64,000 bases of DNA, taken from contig JAQGDQ010000017.1 of the NCBI GenBank assembly GCA_030141605.1, forward strand, positions 1,088,001-1,152,000, in the 5' to 3' direction. The position numbers and the translations under genes are program-made. This DNA is from Tubiluchus corallicola (taxonomy: Eukaryota > Priapulida > Priapulimorpha > Priapulimorphida > Tubiluchidae). Positions 34,680-48,678 of the stretch are shown in pieces; positions within the stretch are counted from its first letter, which is position 1, and each line of letters starts with the position of its first letter. The notes under the pieces are model-generated. The model was not told the DNA's origin. It worked only from the letters and a program-made list of their open reading frames with translations, and did not search any database.

Positions 34680-35109
34680 CATCAAAGATCAAAATATGTC
34701 AATGAAAAATGAATCAGCACATCTCTCTATGCTTTATTACTTGAAATCTCTCTAATAACCAACAAATTGCAACATGCTTGGCTGTCTTATTTGGCAAATT
34801 TGTGCACATGATGCAATGCAGTCACAGCAAACTGCGAATTATACGTGTTGCTTTTTCAAACGAAAGATTTACTGCGGCCTACAATCCCGGGGGAAGTTTT
34901 AACTACTTCCAAACGGAAAACATCGTTCTGCAGTTCCGTCGTGATAATTCCGTAAATCAGCTCAAGTTTAGAGCTGGCGATGTTCTGCAGAAAATAATCC
35001 AAAATAGATCAAAAGCTAGAATAAGCTTAACATTACTACATAACCATCTCGTTAGTATTTTAATCCTTCTGCATACATCCAGAAAAGGCGAAAGGTTAAC
35101 CTGTAATTG
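34680..35109 (+). other. No supported gene; 110-residue open frame
   Basis: The frame at 34778-35110 has plausible composition but a non-ATG start, no acceptor and no recognised motif. Left as unsupported. Confidence 0.3.
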
Positions 35110-35430
35110 AATGGGCTCTCAACTTTTCAAATTTGAGCAGAAATATTCGCTGCCAGATGAAAAATACTTGCTAAGCAGAAACGATCTCAGCAATTAATTA
35201 ACAGGAACTGATCAGTGAAATGATGCAATACATTTTACATGGCAATTAAAGCAGGTGACGTCAGAGTAGTCTAATCAATATTTTTTCGCATGAAAAACGA
35301 TCTGGCCTTGGGACATAATCATGCAAACTTATCCTATTAGCTAAGCAGACAGCGACAATTAATTTTCCTCAATCTCATTGGAAAGAAAATAATTTGCTCA
35401 CAGATTGTAAATCATTTACTTAACTAAGCA
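35110..35430. other. Unique block with CRE, POU and TAATTA words
   Basis: Contains a perfect CRE palindrome TGACGTCA (35256-35263), ATGCAAAC (35321-35328), GCAATTAATTAAC and GACAATTAATTTTCC. No open frame. The motif mix resembles developmental enhancers; this is inference only. Confidence 0.3.
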
Positions 35431-35544
35431 GAAATGGGAGCCATGCTATCCAATAATAACAGAAGTATTACCAGAAATTAGTGTTATACTCAAACGCAGA
35501 AATATGACTTTAGCTACCTTCGTTTTGTTATGTCTATCAAATGA

Positions 35545-35652
35545 TAAAATGTAACAAAAGATTTAAACTCTGCACACTCCATGATATCACAACATTTGAC
35601 ACCACAAGTCTCACACAATTGATGAAATAAATTGATTTGATTTGATTTCACA
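35545..35652 (+). mobile_element. Probable LINE/SINE 3' tail
   Basis: Ends in TGATGAAATAAATTGATTTG with repeated GATTT units at 35630-35650, a retroelement-type short-repeat tail. No coding part. Confidence 0.4.
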
Positions 35653-37400
35653 ATTTTTTAAATAACTTAACTTAAAAGAAAACAGATCAACCAAAAATAG
35701 AAATTATAAATGCTAGTTCAAACAGAAGTAAAATACAACAGAAGAAACAAAATACAAAATAATTAAGAAGTGTTGCAAACATATAACCTAACCTAAGGAA
35801 TAAAATGAACTAAGCATAAATGCAACACAATCGGATCATTTGAATCAAAAACCCCAAAATAACAGGAAAAGCCATTAGTAGCCCGATGAACGAAAAACGG
35901 TCATGGCAAGCATTAAAGCACAAGCATAGCATGTTGATTGAAACAAGCACGCAACTTTATATAAGAAGGCATAAACCACGCGGGTAATATTCATGTCACA
36001 TGCAAACGTTATTGATGTTGAATAACCAAATAAAAAGTGCACTTCAGTTTGGAAAATGCACAGCACCCTTTTTGCGAAACATGCAGCATTTTCCTTTCAT
36101 ATATATATATATATGAAGGGTACTATTGTACTATTGTACTGAAGTGTACTATTTATTTATATATATATATATAGGAGCTGCAACTATACGAAAACACAAT
36201 AGAACATATACATTTACCAAAAGTCCTAGGAAACAGTTAATTATTACGAGATAACGTAAAATTTCACCCATACAAAGTTAGACACTTATTCGATAAAAAT
36301 TGGTTTTCTTTCCTAATTCTCAATTGACAACCACCAAAATCCAAACTGTTCTGCACAGACCCAAAGTTTCTTCAGATATCTTGAAAACAGACACGCGTAT
36401 TGTGTCCAGTAGAAATAATTAATAATATAATATTAATTAAATAATATTAAAATAGTTAATCGGTAATCAATAAGAAATTTATTTGCTACTTTCCAATCAA
36501 TTAACATGATAACCTCAGAAACTCTTTGATGTAATCTTGTATGAACCCAGTAAAACGTTTGTAAGACAATGCAGGCAAACAAAGTGGACAAATAACTCTT
36601 GACATAGGTAAACAAAAGAAAAATACCCAAAGGTAACCTCAAGTGGTACACCATTTAACAACTGTGAGAAATCTTTAAAGATACGAAGATATGAAGATGT
36701 GTCTATGAAGACAAAAACGATCCAAGACAAGTATGGCAACAAAAACATATGTGAAAATCCCAAGAAATCCGCAAAAATACAGGTAAAATTTCCTCAAATG
36801 AGTCACGTGAAAGGCAATAAAAAATATAACCATGTTTGGTCATAGATCAAGGGGTCAAAATCTTAAAAAAACCAAAGATAGTTGGCTAATGTGCACAGCA
36901 CATAAACTGAAACCAGACAAACCTTTGCACGTTATGGAATTTTACCACCCGTTCACTGCTGCACTCACTTGGCTGCATTCTCAACATCGGCTTTTCTACA
37001 AACAAAAGGTGCAATCTTGGAGAATCTTCAGTAAAAATGCTCATCAATCCTTGTTCAAGCTTCTTACTACCTGCAAAGGAAACCAGACTCTTGCAACAGA
37101 TGAAAAATTCCCAAGAGGAAAGAATTTCGCAGAAAGCATTGGAAAAAATCAGATAGGAAATAAAATCATACGCTTGAGCGCACCTCGAAAAATGTCACGC
37201 AGTAATTGCCCCAATGAGCAAAATAACTACCGATTACTTCTGGCGAAATAACAGAAAAATAAAAACGGCAAAAACTGATGCAATCAAGCAACATTTCCGG
37301 ATTTTGAACATGTCAAGATTCTATAAATATATTACAGCAATTAATTAGCAAGGCTCCAGATGCGCGGAAACACTGTACAGATGATGCGATTTTAAAACTT
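35653..37400. other. No supported gene; TA-rich hairpin at 36098-36175
   Basis: (TA)n runs at 36098-36115 and 36159-36174 bracket repeated TACTATTGTACTA words. The 139-residue + strand frame at 36832-37251 has an ATG in a fair context (ACCATG) but no recognised domain and no splice signals. It is the longest non-repetitive open frame after SRP14 and may be chance. Confidence 0.35.
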
Positions 37401-37404
37401 TAAA

Positions 37405-37470
37405 ACCGGGGTTCTCAACCTAGGGTTTGGAAACCTCTAGGGCTTCACAGGACAGTTTACAGGAGTACTT
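37405..37470 (+). mobile_element. hAT-like terminal fragment
   Basis: CGGGGTTCTCAACCTAGGGT resembles the widespread hAT terminus CAGTGGTTCTCAACC. No matching right end (GGTTGAGAACC) was found downstream, so boundaries are unknown. Confidence 0.4.
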
Positions 37471-37602
37471 GAACGACTAGAAAAGGAGTGCTAGTAGGTA
37501 TACCTAAAGTCTTAATTCTGAATTCTGCACAGAGAGAAGGTGACTACTACAGGTAGGTGTGCCGAGTCAGTTTAGTTCAACGCTTCACACTCAGACAGCA
37601 AT

Positions 37603-37940
37603 TCAATTCAATTTCTATTTATTTGTCTCTTTCGAGTTAGTAATATTAAATAAAGTGTATACAATATAGTTTAATAAAGAGTTATAGAAACCAGATGGTG
37701 AACAAACCATATGGTCATTTAGTATAGCCACCCCTAAAAAATAAACTAATTATGCATTAATGAAAGTGGGGAAAGAGCAAAAGTGTTAAAATAAGTAAAA
37801 AAATGTAAGAAAATTGAAGAAAGAAAATATACAAAAATCCAAACAACATACAAGCAATAGTATTATACCAGAGCAGTAAGTAAAACTAAGTCAAATGTAC
37901 TCAAACAGTAAAACTTGTGATCGTGTATAAGATCAATGCG
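37603..37940 (-). mobile_element. Dispersed repeat family R3, copy 1
   Basis: Matches 54755-55083 through TATAGTTTAATAAAGAGTTA, ACAAACCATATGGT, GGGGAAAGAGCAAAAGTGTT and TATACCAGAGCAGTAAG. The left edge is CAATTCAATTCAATTTC, which read on the - strand is a short-repeat tail, so the element is probably a retroelement 3' part on the - strand. Confidence 0.8.
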
Positions 37941-37990
37941 TTCTCCTTTTCATTAAAAAAATAATCATGCAGAATTTTATAACTTAATCC

Positions 37991-38037
37991 ATAATAATAA
38001 TCATCATCATCATCATCATAATAATAATAATAATAAT
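37991..38037 (+). repeat. Compound (AAT)n/(ATC)n microsatellite
   Basis: ATAATAATAA, then six ATC units, then eight AAT units. Confidence 0.95.
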
Positions 38038-38859
38038 CTGAGTGGTCCTTATAGACAGCAGAGATTACATTTATGCCACAAACTTTGATGCATCTGTGTG
38101 TCTAGGCCTATCGATCACGTTTTGTCCGGGAGGAGGGCGATTTATTTTCCCTGTGCGTATGTTTATACAGAATTTACTCTTCAATGAAGCTACAATTCAA
38201 TTTTCAGGTGTGGCTGGATGATGACTGCAGTCGGCTAGCTAGCTGATACACATACTAGTATAATGCGCCTAGTTACTAGCATGTTGTGTTTTAAAATCTC
38301 TTGATGTTTTATTAAATACATATAGCATGTTTATGAAGCCGATGCTTAACTTCTGTATGAAATCATAAATTTGAACAATTTGAAATTCGTTGCGGTGCCA
38401 TTGCGCATATAATTACACTTAATATATTACCATTCCATACTGAGTTTTTAGTAAATTCAATAAAGGGGTACGAATCAAAGTACGACAACTCTGAGGGTAC
38501 TGAAAGAAAGGGGTTAAGAATCCCTGAATAAGTGTAATAAAACATTCAAATTAAAAGATATCCAATCAACACAGAATATTCAGCAAGCAAAACTCGTGCG
38601 AAATTGCACGTAATTACATTCTACCAACAGATTTTACTCATGTAAATGACGCACATACAAAAATACTTGCAAATTAAACAAAATTCTGATTATGATCGTA
38701 ATTATAGAAGATTAGAACAAAAGTCAAAGTAAATAAAGCAAGATGAATGGGTCAGAATAGGTGTAAAAAGTATGGCGGCATTGCTCATTAAAAGTGATTT
38801 GTTATGAATATCAAGGTTCATTGTCCGAAACCAAACGATTGAAAACAACTAACTTTGTC
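38038..38859. other. No recognised gene
   Basis: Unique DNA, AT-rich. Confidence 0.5.
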
Positions 38860-39056
38860 ACTTAAGTGACGGTCAGTCGGTTAGTCAATCAGTCAACCAA
38901 TCAAGTGACTCATTTAGTCAGATAATAAAGTTCCTGTGTTATCAGTCAACTGGTCAGTCATTTAGCTAGCAATCCAGTATGTCAACAAGTCATCCAGTCA
39001 ACCAGCCAGCTAGCTAATCAGTCTATCAATCAGTAATTCAACTATTCTACTAGTGC
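38860..39056 (+). repeat. Degenerate TCAGTCAACCAG tract
   Basis: About 190 bp of imperfect repeats of CAGTCA, TTAGTCAATCAG and CAGCCAGCTAGCTAA. Low complexity that leads straight into R1 copy 3. Confidence 0.8.
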
Positions 39057-39370
39057 AACTGTAAGATATTCAGTGTGTTATAGTAAAACTAGGCAGGTTT
39101 TAAAGTAAAAATTCAAATTTCAAATTTACCGCTGTGGTCACGCATGAGCTGTCGAATGTGTGTAATTCGTCAGAAGCTAACACTTCTGAACTGAGAGGTA
39201 CAGCACCTGTTTTTTGTGCGATGCATTTCGGAAATGCAGGTGCTAGTGTCCTTCTAACTAGCGAACAGCGAAATGCATGTGACAGTGAAGAACTAGAGGC
39301 ATGAACGTGAAACTTTGTTTGTGTGGTAATAATTGTTTCGCATTCAACTTTTCAAAAACCAGACTGTAAC
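39057..39370 (+). mobile_element. Dispersed repeat family R1, copy 3 (right half)
   Basis: Starts at CTGTAAGATATTCAGTGTG and matches 43848-44132 at roughly 97% by eye (about nine differences over 290 bp), ending after GTGGTAATAATTGTTTCGC. The left half of the element is absent. Confidence 0.9.
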
Positions 39371-41312
39371 TACTTAATAAGCCAATTATGTTATCAAATA
39401 AATGAAGTTAATTAGCAAAACCAATCAATTAATTATAAGACCAATTCACATTTAGACAAAAATTGAAATACCAAACTCTGCAGACAAAATGGGACGGACT
39501 AAAGTACAATAATGCTTATTATGCGGTGTAGTAAAAGAGGTAATGAGGAGAGGTTCAATCAGCTCCAGCAGCCAACTAAGCCTTGACCTTAACAGCCTGT
39601 AACCACGACTGTACCAACAGAAAGAAATACACAACAATACCACACTGATCTGACCCCTCTTACCCACCCCTCAATAGAGCAAAAACTGGTTTTACTGTAT
39701 ACTACCTCCCGCTACCCTATCATTATCATAATTTAGGGCCTATTTTCGGTTGTTTCCTAAAGCATTTACCGCAAATACACATGGCTAGCCTAGCGCATAT
39801 GAAGTTAAGTGAAAGCTGCAAATGTGGTGTGAGAAAATGCTGCACAGAACAATTGCATTGTGACTTGTGGGCTCGTAAATATCATCATAAAATAACAAAA
39901 TCCTTAGTAGTAATAGCAAATTTTTACTGAAAGTATTAAAGAAAATATCATACATAAGAGTTATTTACAGTTTGTAAGAATCAAACTGATACATTCACAT
40001 TTATTTCAAGAAAATGAAATAACAATTCATCCAGAGATGCATCTTGTTGACTTGAAATAAAAGCGAAATCACAGTTAAATTTTAAAACTTTAAAAGAAAG
40101 CACACACCACTGTCAAAGTTAGGAATTTTGAGTTTATGTGTCGAAACGATTACACACTATTTTGTATCACACCATAACCTTTACAATGTATACTAAACCC
40201 AATGTAATTAAAAACAATGAAAAATTAAAATAAACAATAAAAAACAAGCATTTTTGTCAAACTGTAGCACTGAACTGTCATAAAGGATTTCATAAAATAG
40301 CATGTTCACTGGCTTAATTCAGCATACATGTACTCAAAGCATTTACTTTTATTTTGACACCAACTCAACAGTTATTACATAATTTCCACCTGTTCGCACA
40401 GAATGCTTTTTCAGCGACCATTTGACAATTAATGTAAACATCCACTTAATCAATAAACAAAGAAATTTTTAATGAACATTTGAAGCCAAAAAAAAATTAT
40501 TCATTTTTTCCAACTGTCAAGCACAAAAATGTTTCCATATCAAGATTTTATAACATCTGCACTTTTCCTTTGACATAATTGTGCCTGTCATGCATAATTG
40601 TAGCACATCGCTCTTGCCAAACAATTTTAGTGTTTTTATCAATTTTCTTCTACTTGTAAGGCAACCCAAATAAGCTTAGACAAGACATGCAAAACGCTCA
40701 AATACACAGTGACCACAGCACAGCAACACTTACTTTCTTATTCCTTCTTACGCAAACTAGCTTACATGAAACAAAACTGTGCAACAACCAAATAACGGAC
40801 AACGATCAATATTTTACAACATACGGATTAACAAACGAGCAGGAATAATGCTAAAATAATGAATTGCGGGAATTAATTGCAACACAAATGCTTTTTGTTT
40901 TTTTCTGAATCAACATGCTATGTCGTATTCCAGGAAAATTCCCCCATAACAAAGTGAGCCAATCATTGCCTTAAATAAACAGTGTCACAAACAAACGTTT
41001 TTGAAACGACTGCTTGAACCGACTGACCAAATACAATCCTCATTACACAGAACTGTGCAGTAAGTTAAACAAACGTTAAGACTAAAAATGCTTAACTGTA
41101 CTGAAGAGCTATGTACGCATCTTAAAAATAAAAATGGATTAAAATTTTAACGAATTGAAGTAAGCTGTTATTTGTCTAGAAAGCCGACTGATTACTGTTT
41201 GTAGCCTGAGTGACATAAGCTGTTAGTCAACACAGTTTGACACAGACCCCACCTTCAGATCTTCACCCGTCTGCCTGACATTGAACCTGGGCAAAATCCG
41301 TAAGAATCTTAA
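39371..41312. other. No recognised gene
   Basis: Very AT-rich to about 40900, then unique DNA. No exon or element ends were recognised. Confidence 0.5.
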
Positions 41313-41585
41313 AAGGATGCACTTAATCTGCGCAAGATTCAATTGGATTTTAACAATAGTGTTAAGAGGTTAGTAACAGCGGGCCAAGATTCTATCGACA
41401 CCCTAAAGTCATATATACAGCAAACACCTGCACGCTCGGGATGCCTTAGGTTTACGCTCAAATCACGCAAACAAAAAGTGCACGCAGTTCAGAAAGCTTT
41501 TCAACAAAAACCGGACTTTATGATGCACCTTCTAATGCAGGAACGTCAAGTTACCCGAAAAACTGTTGGGAAATATGATGTCTGA
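41313..41585 (+). CDS. Open frame of 90 codons, unrecognised
   Basis: The frame runs from just after a TAA to a TGA at 41583. Read through, it looks helical and charged (RKIQLDFNNSVKRLVTAGQD, then KSYIQQTPARSG, KSRKQKVHAVQKAFQQK, MMHLLMQERQ). There is no ATG near its start (first ATG late, in the FMMHLL stretch) and no strong acceptor. It may be a decayed exon or chance. No family recognised. Confidence 0.15.
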   Translation, partial: KDALNLRKIQLDFNNSVKRLVTAGQDSIDTLKSYIQQTPARSGCLRFTLKSRKQKVHAVQKAFQQKPDFMMHLLMQERQVTRKTVGKYDV

Positions 41586-41723
41586 AAGAGCGTAAAACAT
41601 CATATCCCAGAGAGTATTCCAACTTTCCAAGAGATCTTTGAAAATTTTCTGAATATATTTGTATAATGAAGAGTTTTTGCATAATATTAATATAATAGCC
41701 AGAAGAGAGAAGAAATCAGAAAC

Positions 41724-42183
<460 letters not shown>

Positions 42184-43612
42184 TACCAATACCTATAATG
42201 TTTAAAATATGTTTAATATATGGCTTGTGTTTAACAACAAATATTACCTGTTTATATTTTAGTAAAGCCGCTACCAGATTTGCCACTTCCAGCTGAAATG
42301 CTGCATAGGGCAAATAATTGAGGAACTGACCAATTTTCTGCAATTAATCTTGCCGCGAATGCAAATTGGCCTGCAGTACGTTGCGAGCCCGATACCCCCG
42401 AGGCTCAGCAGCAGCTATTACAGGTAATTATAAAGCTATTTCCTTAAAACGTAAATTATATTGGACACGGTTAACGTGTGTGAAGGGATTTAATGCAGAG
42501 AAACACGAAATGCAAACACTCAAGGGTCAATAAAGTTGTGCAAATCAACTACAACAAGAGAAATGTTTAATGACTCGGTATAACAAATAAATAGTTTAGA
42601 ATAGTTTAGTATTACGTACACATAAGAACTAAATAATAGTAAAGCACTAGAAAATTGCTAGACCACAATTCGAACAACTTGAGCTTTTCTCTCGTAAGCT
42701 GACTTCAGAAATAACTACCTGTTGATTACACAGGTAGAATATATCACACATGCTGATCAAAGATCAATCCTTTTTTAAGTTAAAATTGCCCACTTTTACG
42801 TTTCTTATTAATTGACTGGAAGTACACCAGAAATTTCAAGTAACTGCAATTACTGATTACTTCTGCTTCAAAAATCTATTGATTACTTGTGTGAATATTA
42901 ATATTTGGCAAAACCGAAAGCAAACGCATCGTATCACTCAGCATGCTCGCTGTGTTTATACCGCACACTCAACTTCAAAATTTGCAATTCCATCTTACCT
43001 AACATCTCTATGCATTTTCAAACATCTTGTTTTAGAAATGACCGTTTTCAACAGCTTTAAAAGGCTCTATCTTTCTGTATTAAAAGGCAATCGTTTAATC
43101 AGTTACTGGGCAAAGTAATCAATATTCGAGTTTTTAGCAAGTCGATTATGCTCACCACTACACACTTTGTCACTTAAACTAACAAGTGTCTAGTAAAATC
43201 CAACAACTACCGCTAATATGTATAGCATTTTCAAACTTTAGATAACCATGGCGCTTCAACACACCCTCATAATCTTAAGAAGTTCTGCTTTTATTTAACG
43301 GTATAAAGTTCAATAGCGAAAAGCTGCTCACTTGAACATGAGGTTACACTTTTATAGCTTAACACACAATAACACGCAGTACCGGTGCAATAAGTAGTAG
43401 CTACATGTTTACTGGGAAGAAAAACTATGAGCCAAAATGCTTATGATGGAGCATTTGATCCACATTCAGATATTATCGTACAATCTTTTATAAAATTGAT
43501 AGAAAAATTATTGGCAAATGCATGGAAGGATTATTATAAAAATACTCTCTATATTCCGAAGTTAGCCTTCAATTATCACACAAACTGATAGCCCACACAA
43601 AAATTAAAGGAA
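42184..43612. other. No supported gene; possible exon end at 42422
   Basis: A G+C-rich patch at 42350-42425 ends in TATTACAG followed by GTAATT, which could be a donor site. Two frames are open across it but no acceptor is convincing. The rest is AT-rich with no element ends. Confidence 0.3.
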
Positions 43613-44228
43613 GACAGGATGATTTTTCACATATTATCCCATTTTCAAGACCGATAAAAGTATACATTTTAACACCAATAATACTGCAAAAGTGCTCATG
43701 ATAATTAAATAATAGACTAAAATCTTAATTAACGGCGGGCGACCCAACTATTGATGACATCACAAACTAATATAATTTTCAGCAGCAAAATAACTCCATG
43801 AGCGTGTTGCATGTGTTTGCAAAACCGAAAATTGAAGTACAGTGCTACTGTAAGATATTCAGTGTGTTATACTAAAACTAGGCAGGTTTTAAGGTAAAAA
43901 TTCAAATTTCAAATTTACCGCTGTGGTCACGCATGAGCTGTCGAATGTGTGTAGTTCGTCAGAAGCTAACACTTCTGAACTGAGAGGTACAGCACCTGTT
44001 TTTTTGTACGATGCGTTTCTGAAATGCAGGTGCTAGTGTCCTTCTAACTAGCGAACAGCGAAATGCATGTGACAGTGAAGAACTAGTGGCACGAACGTGA
44101 AACTTTGTTTGTGTGGTAATAATTGTTTCGCGTTAATCATATTTGAAAAAATGGTATATTTCTTTTCAATATCTTAAAGAATAGGTTCTTTTGATCTACA
44201 GTTTAAGACTGGGCCTGGTTTTGCTTTA
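43613..44228 (+). mobile_element. Dispersed repeat family R1, copy 4 (near full length)
   Basis: Begins ACAGGATGATTTTTCACAT, carries TTAATTAACGGCGGGC and ends near CTGGGCCTGGTTTTGC. The right half is about 97% identical to copy 3, 4.8 kb to the left in the same orientation. Confidence 0.9.
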
Positions 44229-46848
44229 AGAATCCTGGCTAAGAAAAGTAACAACATATAATTATGTGAAGTGTCATAAAAACGTTTTTACAATGTCAAT
44301 TACTTTCTTAAGGTAAAGTTAATTATCCCATAAACTACATACCATCAAAAGGAATGCAGAATAGACAATGGGAAAATCCAATAACCTTCAATCTTTCGAT
44401 TCAATAACATTTTAAAAAGCTATTCTATACAATCGCAAGTGGAAAAAAAAGTGTTTTTGCTCTGCTATTTACTATAGATGAGCAAAAGTTTGCACAGACC
44501 AACTGTCCGACATCGACAACAACATACTAGTTTACAGAACAACGGTGACTCCTAAATGTGTTGCCCGTTAGTTATGAAAACTGGGTTATTGCAGGCCTGT
44601 GCCCTGGCACAATTCCAGCAACATTAATCTATCACTATTACATAATGAAGAGCGTCTTTCTGTGCTCCAAAAGTGTTTATGTTTTTCTTCCAGATAGAAA
44701 ACCCACGCTGTGATTCTATTAATGCACACACATTTAGTCTGATCCTTTTAGCAATAAAAAAAAGAATTATGCAATACAAGTAAAAAAATCTTGTGAGCAA
44801 ATTAGGACCTATACTCATAGTTCAAAACAGCATTTTTGGATGGTTTATGCCGTCAGCACGTCAACAAAAGGAAAACTCCGTTTAACTTGAAAGACAAGAC
44901 TACATATGATCTACAAATGCATTAACACACTAGTTTTTACATGTTAAACTACTAGATTAAGATATCGCATCAGTTCTCTTTGTTAACAGTATCAAAACAT
45001 ATGAGACTCATAAATACGATTATGCTTACCATCTTGGATTGCACCATTGTAGCATAGCTACTCCTCAAATGATGATAATGGAGATGCGTGACTTTCCGCT
45101 CTTAATCCGGCCCTGTGGGTAAACGGAACATAATAAGATTACGTTTCATTTTGCTTTGTTTATAAATAGAGATCTATTAGTAGCGCAAGAGACCCGGCAT
45201 TATTATGATTAAAGTCTTCTCTTTCAAGAGGCAAATCAAATAGTAACGGCACAAAAAAGTTGCTGATGGTTGACAGTTTGGCCAGACAGACTTTTATTTT
45301 TCACTGGCCCCATCCAAGGCACCCGGTACTCAATGCAACATGCTATTTTTATGGTAAGTTAGACAAGACTAGTTTTTTATTCCACAATGAGATGAAATGT
45401 TTTAAATTCAGGGACATTATTTTACTGGGTAATGAAGGCTGACGGGTGACAAAGCTCTGCTCCTTTACACATCTTGTTTTACACTGAGCTAAAGTGACCT
45501 CTACCTGCTAGCTAAGTCCAACTTGTGTTGACCACATAAGTATCTCAAAGGTTCTCAATTACAACAAAACGAAAAAACGTACTTTAGTATGTCACATCTA
45601 AATGAATCACAGGTAGTGTAAAAAAGGCAGTGCCACTTCAGTGAGTAAACATACACTACAGTCCTGCTACTAATTCTTTCTCAACTTAACAGGGTAAAAT
45701 ATGTATAACAATTTTCAGCATTTTTCTCCATAAAGTGACATTTTATCAATTTTAACAGCATGGTCGGCCACAAATTTTATCTGCAGTTATCAGCAAAACT
45801 GCCATCCATTCCCCCTTGTCAACACCATCTCTAATATGTTGGACCTGTGATAGTTGTCTCTTTCCCTATTTAAAAAGTGCCTCTAACATTGCCATTTTGA
45901 AGGAATTTCACACTACAAAAACAAAACTCCTAGAACCCTGTTCTCAACAAGACGATAACGAGAAAGGATTTTGGCAACAAACCTAAACTTTATCTCTCGC
46001 TGCAATTGGATGAACTGAATAATACATAGTTAGAAAATTGTAGACGGTTTGTGCTTTTGTAAAAGCTGGTGCCGTCAGTTTATTACAATCACGCAAGGCA
46101 TTGCAACGAGATTCAAAATACCTTAGATGTTAACATATCACTTTGGCAAAAACCTTTTTTGTGACTGTTTTGTGTTAAGGCATGTGATTATGACTTTACA
46201 GTTTACACTTCAAAGTGGTGAGAATTCCGTTTATTGAATAGACCATTCTTGAAATAAAATCGAAATGATATCATTTGCTCTTCCAGCATACGAATCCAGC
46301 TTCTGCCAAAACCGACTGTACCACAGAGGCAATGGTCCTCAGCAGTTCTATAACTTGGACATCCGACCAGTGTGGGACTTATTCCCAGCGCAGAGCAACT
46401 CAAAAAGTCATTCCAAACATTCTAAACATTGCAATAAAGAAGAACTTATTCTAACACAGTTAAACCGCTTATTTCAAAGGTGAACTGTTTCTGAAGACCG
46501 GCAAAAACTATGTTCATCGTAAAGCATCAGCACAATAACTTAAACAAACGTTTCATTATAACCTCGGCAATCTGCAATAGGAAAGGAATATTTTACCTGA
46601 CAACATGTTAAAACTGACAGCACACCTCAATGTAATTACGAAGCAACAGCGCCATCCATCTACGATTTCACGGCAATATTCTCGCGCGTATGCAAAGCTG
46701 ATGTGATGTTATTGAAATTTCATGTTTCCCATTATACGAAATTCGGTTGAGCTAGTATGCCGCGCGAAGCCTGCGAGTTTATCAACGGAATAAATTTATA
46801 CAAAACGGGATTCTGTGACTGCTAGGGATGATGGAAACTGCTTTTTAT
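44229..46848. other. No recognised gene; CpG-richer patch 46620-46790
   Basis: Mostly AT-rich. The patch at 46620-46790 contains CTCGCGCG and GCCGCGCG words and is the most CpG-dense of this stretch. Overlapping short frames at 46203-46483 on both strands are not supported. Confidence 0.4.
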
Positions 46849-46950
46849 AACAATAACAGACATAGCAGGGAATCTGCAGGTAAACAATAACAGACATAGC
46901 AGGGAGTCTGCAGGTAAACAATAACAGACATAGCAGGTAATCTGCAGGTG
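46849..46950 (+). repeat. 34-bp tandem repeat, 3 copies
   Basis: Units at 46849, 46883 and 46917, each AACAATAACAGACATAGCAG followed by GGAATCTGCAGGTA with one or two changes. Near-identity suggests recent amplification. Confidence 0.97.
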
Positions 46951-48675
46951 TAACTTAAAAAAGAAGAAAAATAAGAACCATGGGTAACGCCAGAGGATAA
47001 AAAATTGGACGCACAAACAGCTAGGGGGCCACGCCACCAAAGCATTTTTCTGTATTTAAGCACATTTTGGAGGCCTGAAAAATTCTACTTTAATAAATAC
47101 ATTTTACCTACATTTACCGAGATAATTGTAGTAGTCGTGTATCTTAAAAGCACGTTCGTAATGCACTGCAATGTGGATGACCCATTCATAACTTAACCTT
47201 AATTTATATAGTGCCAAGATTATCTATCCAACAAAATGTGGACAGTCAAACATCAAACTGATTTGATTCCACCCACTGTTCATACAAAATTTAATATGTT
47301 TGCACGCGTGTTAATTTTTCCCACTGGACACAGTTAAATTATATTTTGCTGCTTTGTAGACCATTCTGCGGTTGCTAGAAGCTATTTTCTCAGGCAAGCT
47401 CGTGACTCATAACTTCACTACTACTGTGAAAGGGGGGGGGGAGCTCGGGTCCCTTGTGTCCACCCCCTAAATGCAGAAGGGCAATTACAATTAGCTAAAA
47501 ACTGTCTAGACAATGGAAATTAATAAGAGAATAGTCACTATATAAGTGACATACATAAACACAACTTCACTATGCAAATCAGCTTACTGCTCTGGGATTG
47601 CGCAAACAAACAAGGGGTTGGTGTGTTTCTTGGTTTACTGCTAAAAAACTTCATTTAGCCATAAAAAAATTTTCTTAAGAAATTCTATGGACGCACGTGC
47701 ATCAATGCATCCGTCTGCTGGCACCCATGATAAGAAGCATAGTCCTATGCCTCTGATGGAGCACTGAGATAAATGGTTATGGCATCTACTGACAAAGCTT
47801 CAGGACACACGGACGACAAGCAACCAGCCCATTACTTGACTACCTTTTTCCCCCACTACAAGGCCGGGCACTTAACTAAGGCTGTATAATGCTAGAACGT
47901 CCGATTTGAGTTGTAAACGGCTCTAGAACCCTGACATTCAATCCGAACTTATAACCTTTGGATTGACAGATCAACACTTTCTCGTAGGACGAACGTATTC
48001 CAACATGAAAGAAAACTTGATAAAAGTGGTTCATACACCACATTTCAATGTCAACCTTCAACAATATCAGCCTCGTCTTGAGAAAGAAAAGCATTACAAA
48101 TATATTATTACGGAAATTTGAACGGCACAAACATTTAGGTAATGGCTTAAGCACACTAACCAGTAACAATATCTGTGACTTTGTTTGGCATTACAATGAC
48201 CTATGCCCATTGGTTAGTTTAACAACTGATGAGCAGTGTGCATGACAATCTCAAACAAAATTACTTAAAATGCACAATCAAAGGCTATTTCAATGCAGCT
48301 GTGCATGCAAAGCAGGCACAAGTGATGGAAATAACGAAGTTTTAAAATCTGCACACCCATGGTCCAAAAACCCACCAAACAAATCGACAGTGTCCTGATA
48401 GCCTTCATCAAGCCCTGAAGTTCCTGTGAGAAACCTTCGCAAGCAAGAAATGAGCAAGCACTTTTATTTACAAAGACACACCCTGTCCACAAAATTCCAA
48501 TACTTTGCTGACAGTCTTCTGAATGCGACCTTAAAAACACGTGATTTAGCTTACGACGACTGACAACTAATCCAAGCATAATTCCAATGGGCTAAATTTC
48601 ATATTTGTAAATAAAAATGTTCCTGTCACGAGCAAATATACTCAAAATGCAACATACATCTTATTCTGCTTAGAA
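46951..48675. other. No recognised gene
   Basis: G10-11 run at 47431-47441 followed by GAGCTCGGGTCCC. Several short frames on both strands, none supported. Confidence 0.45.
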
Positions 48676-48678
48676 AGA

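Noticed and set aside
36832-37251. 139-residue frame with ATG
   Set aside because: Longest non-repetitive frame after SRP14, but composition and lack of any motif are compatible with chance in 64 kb.
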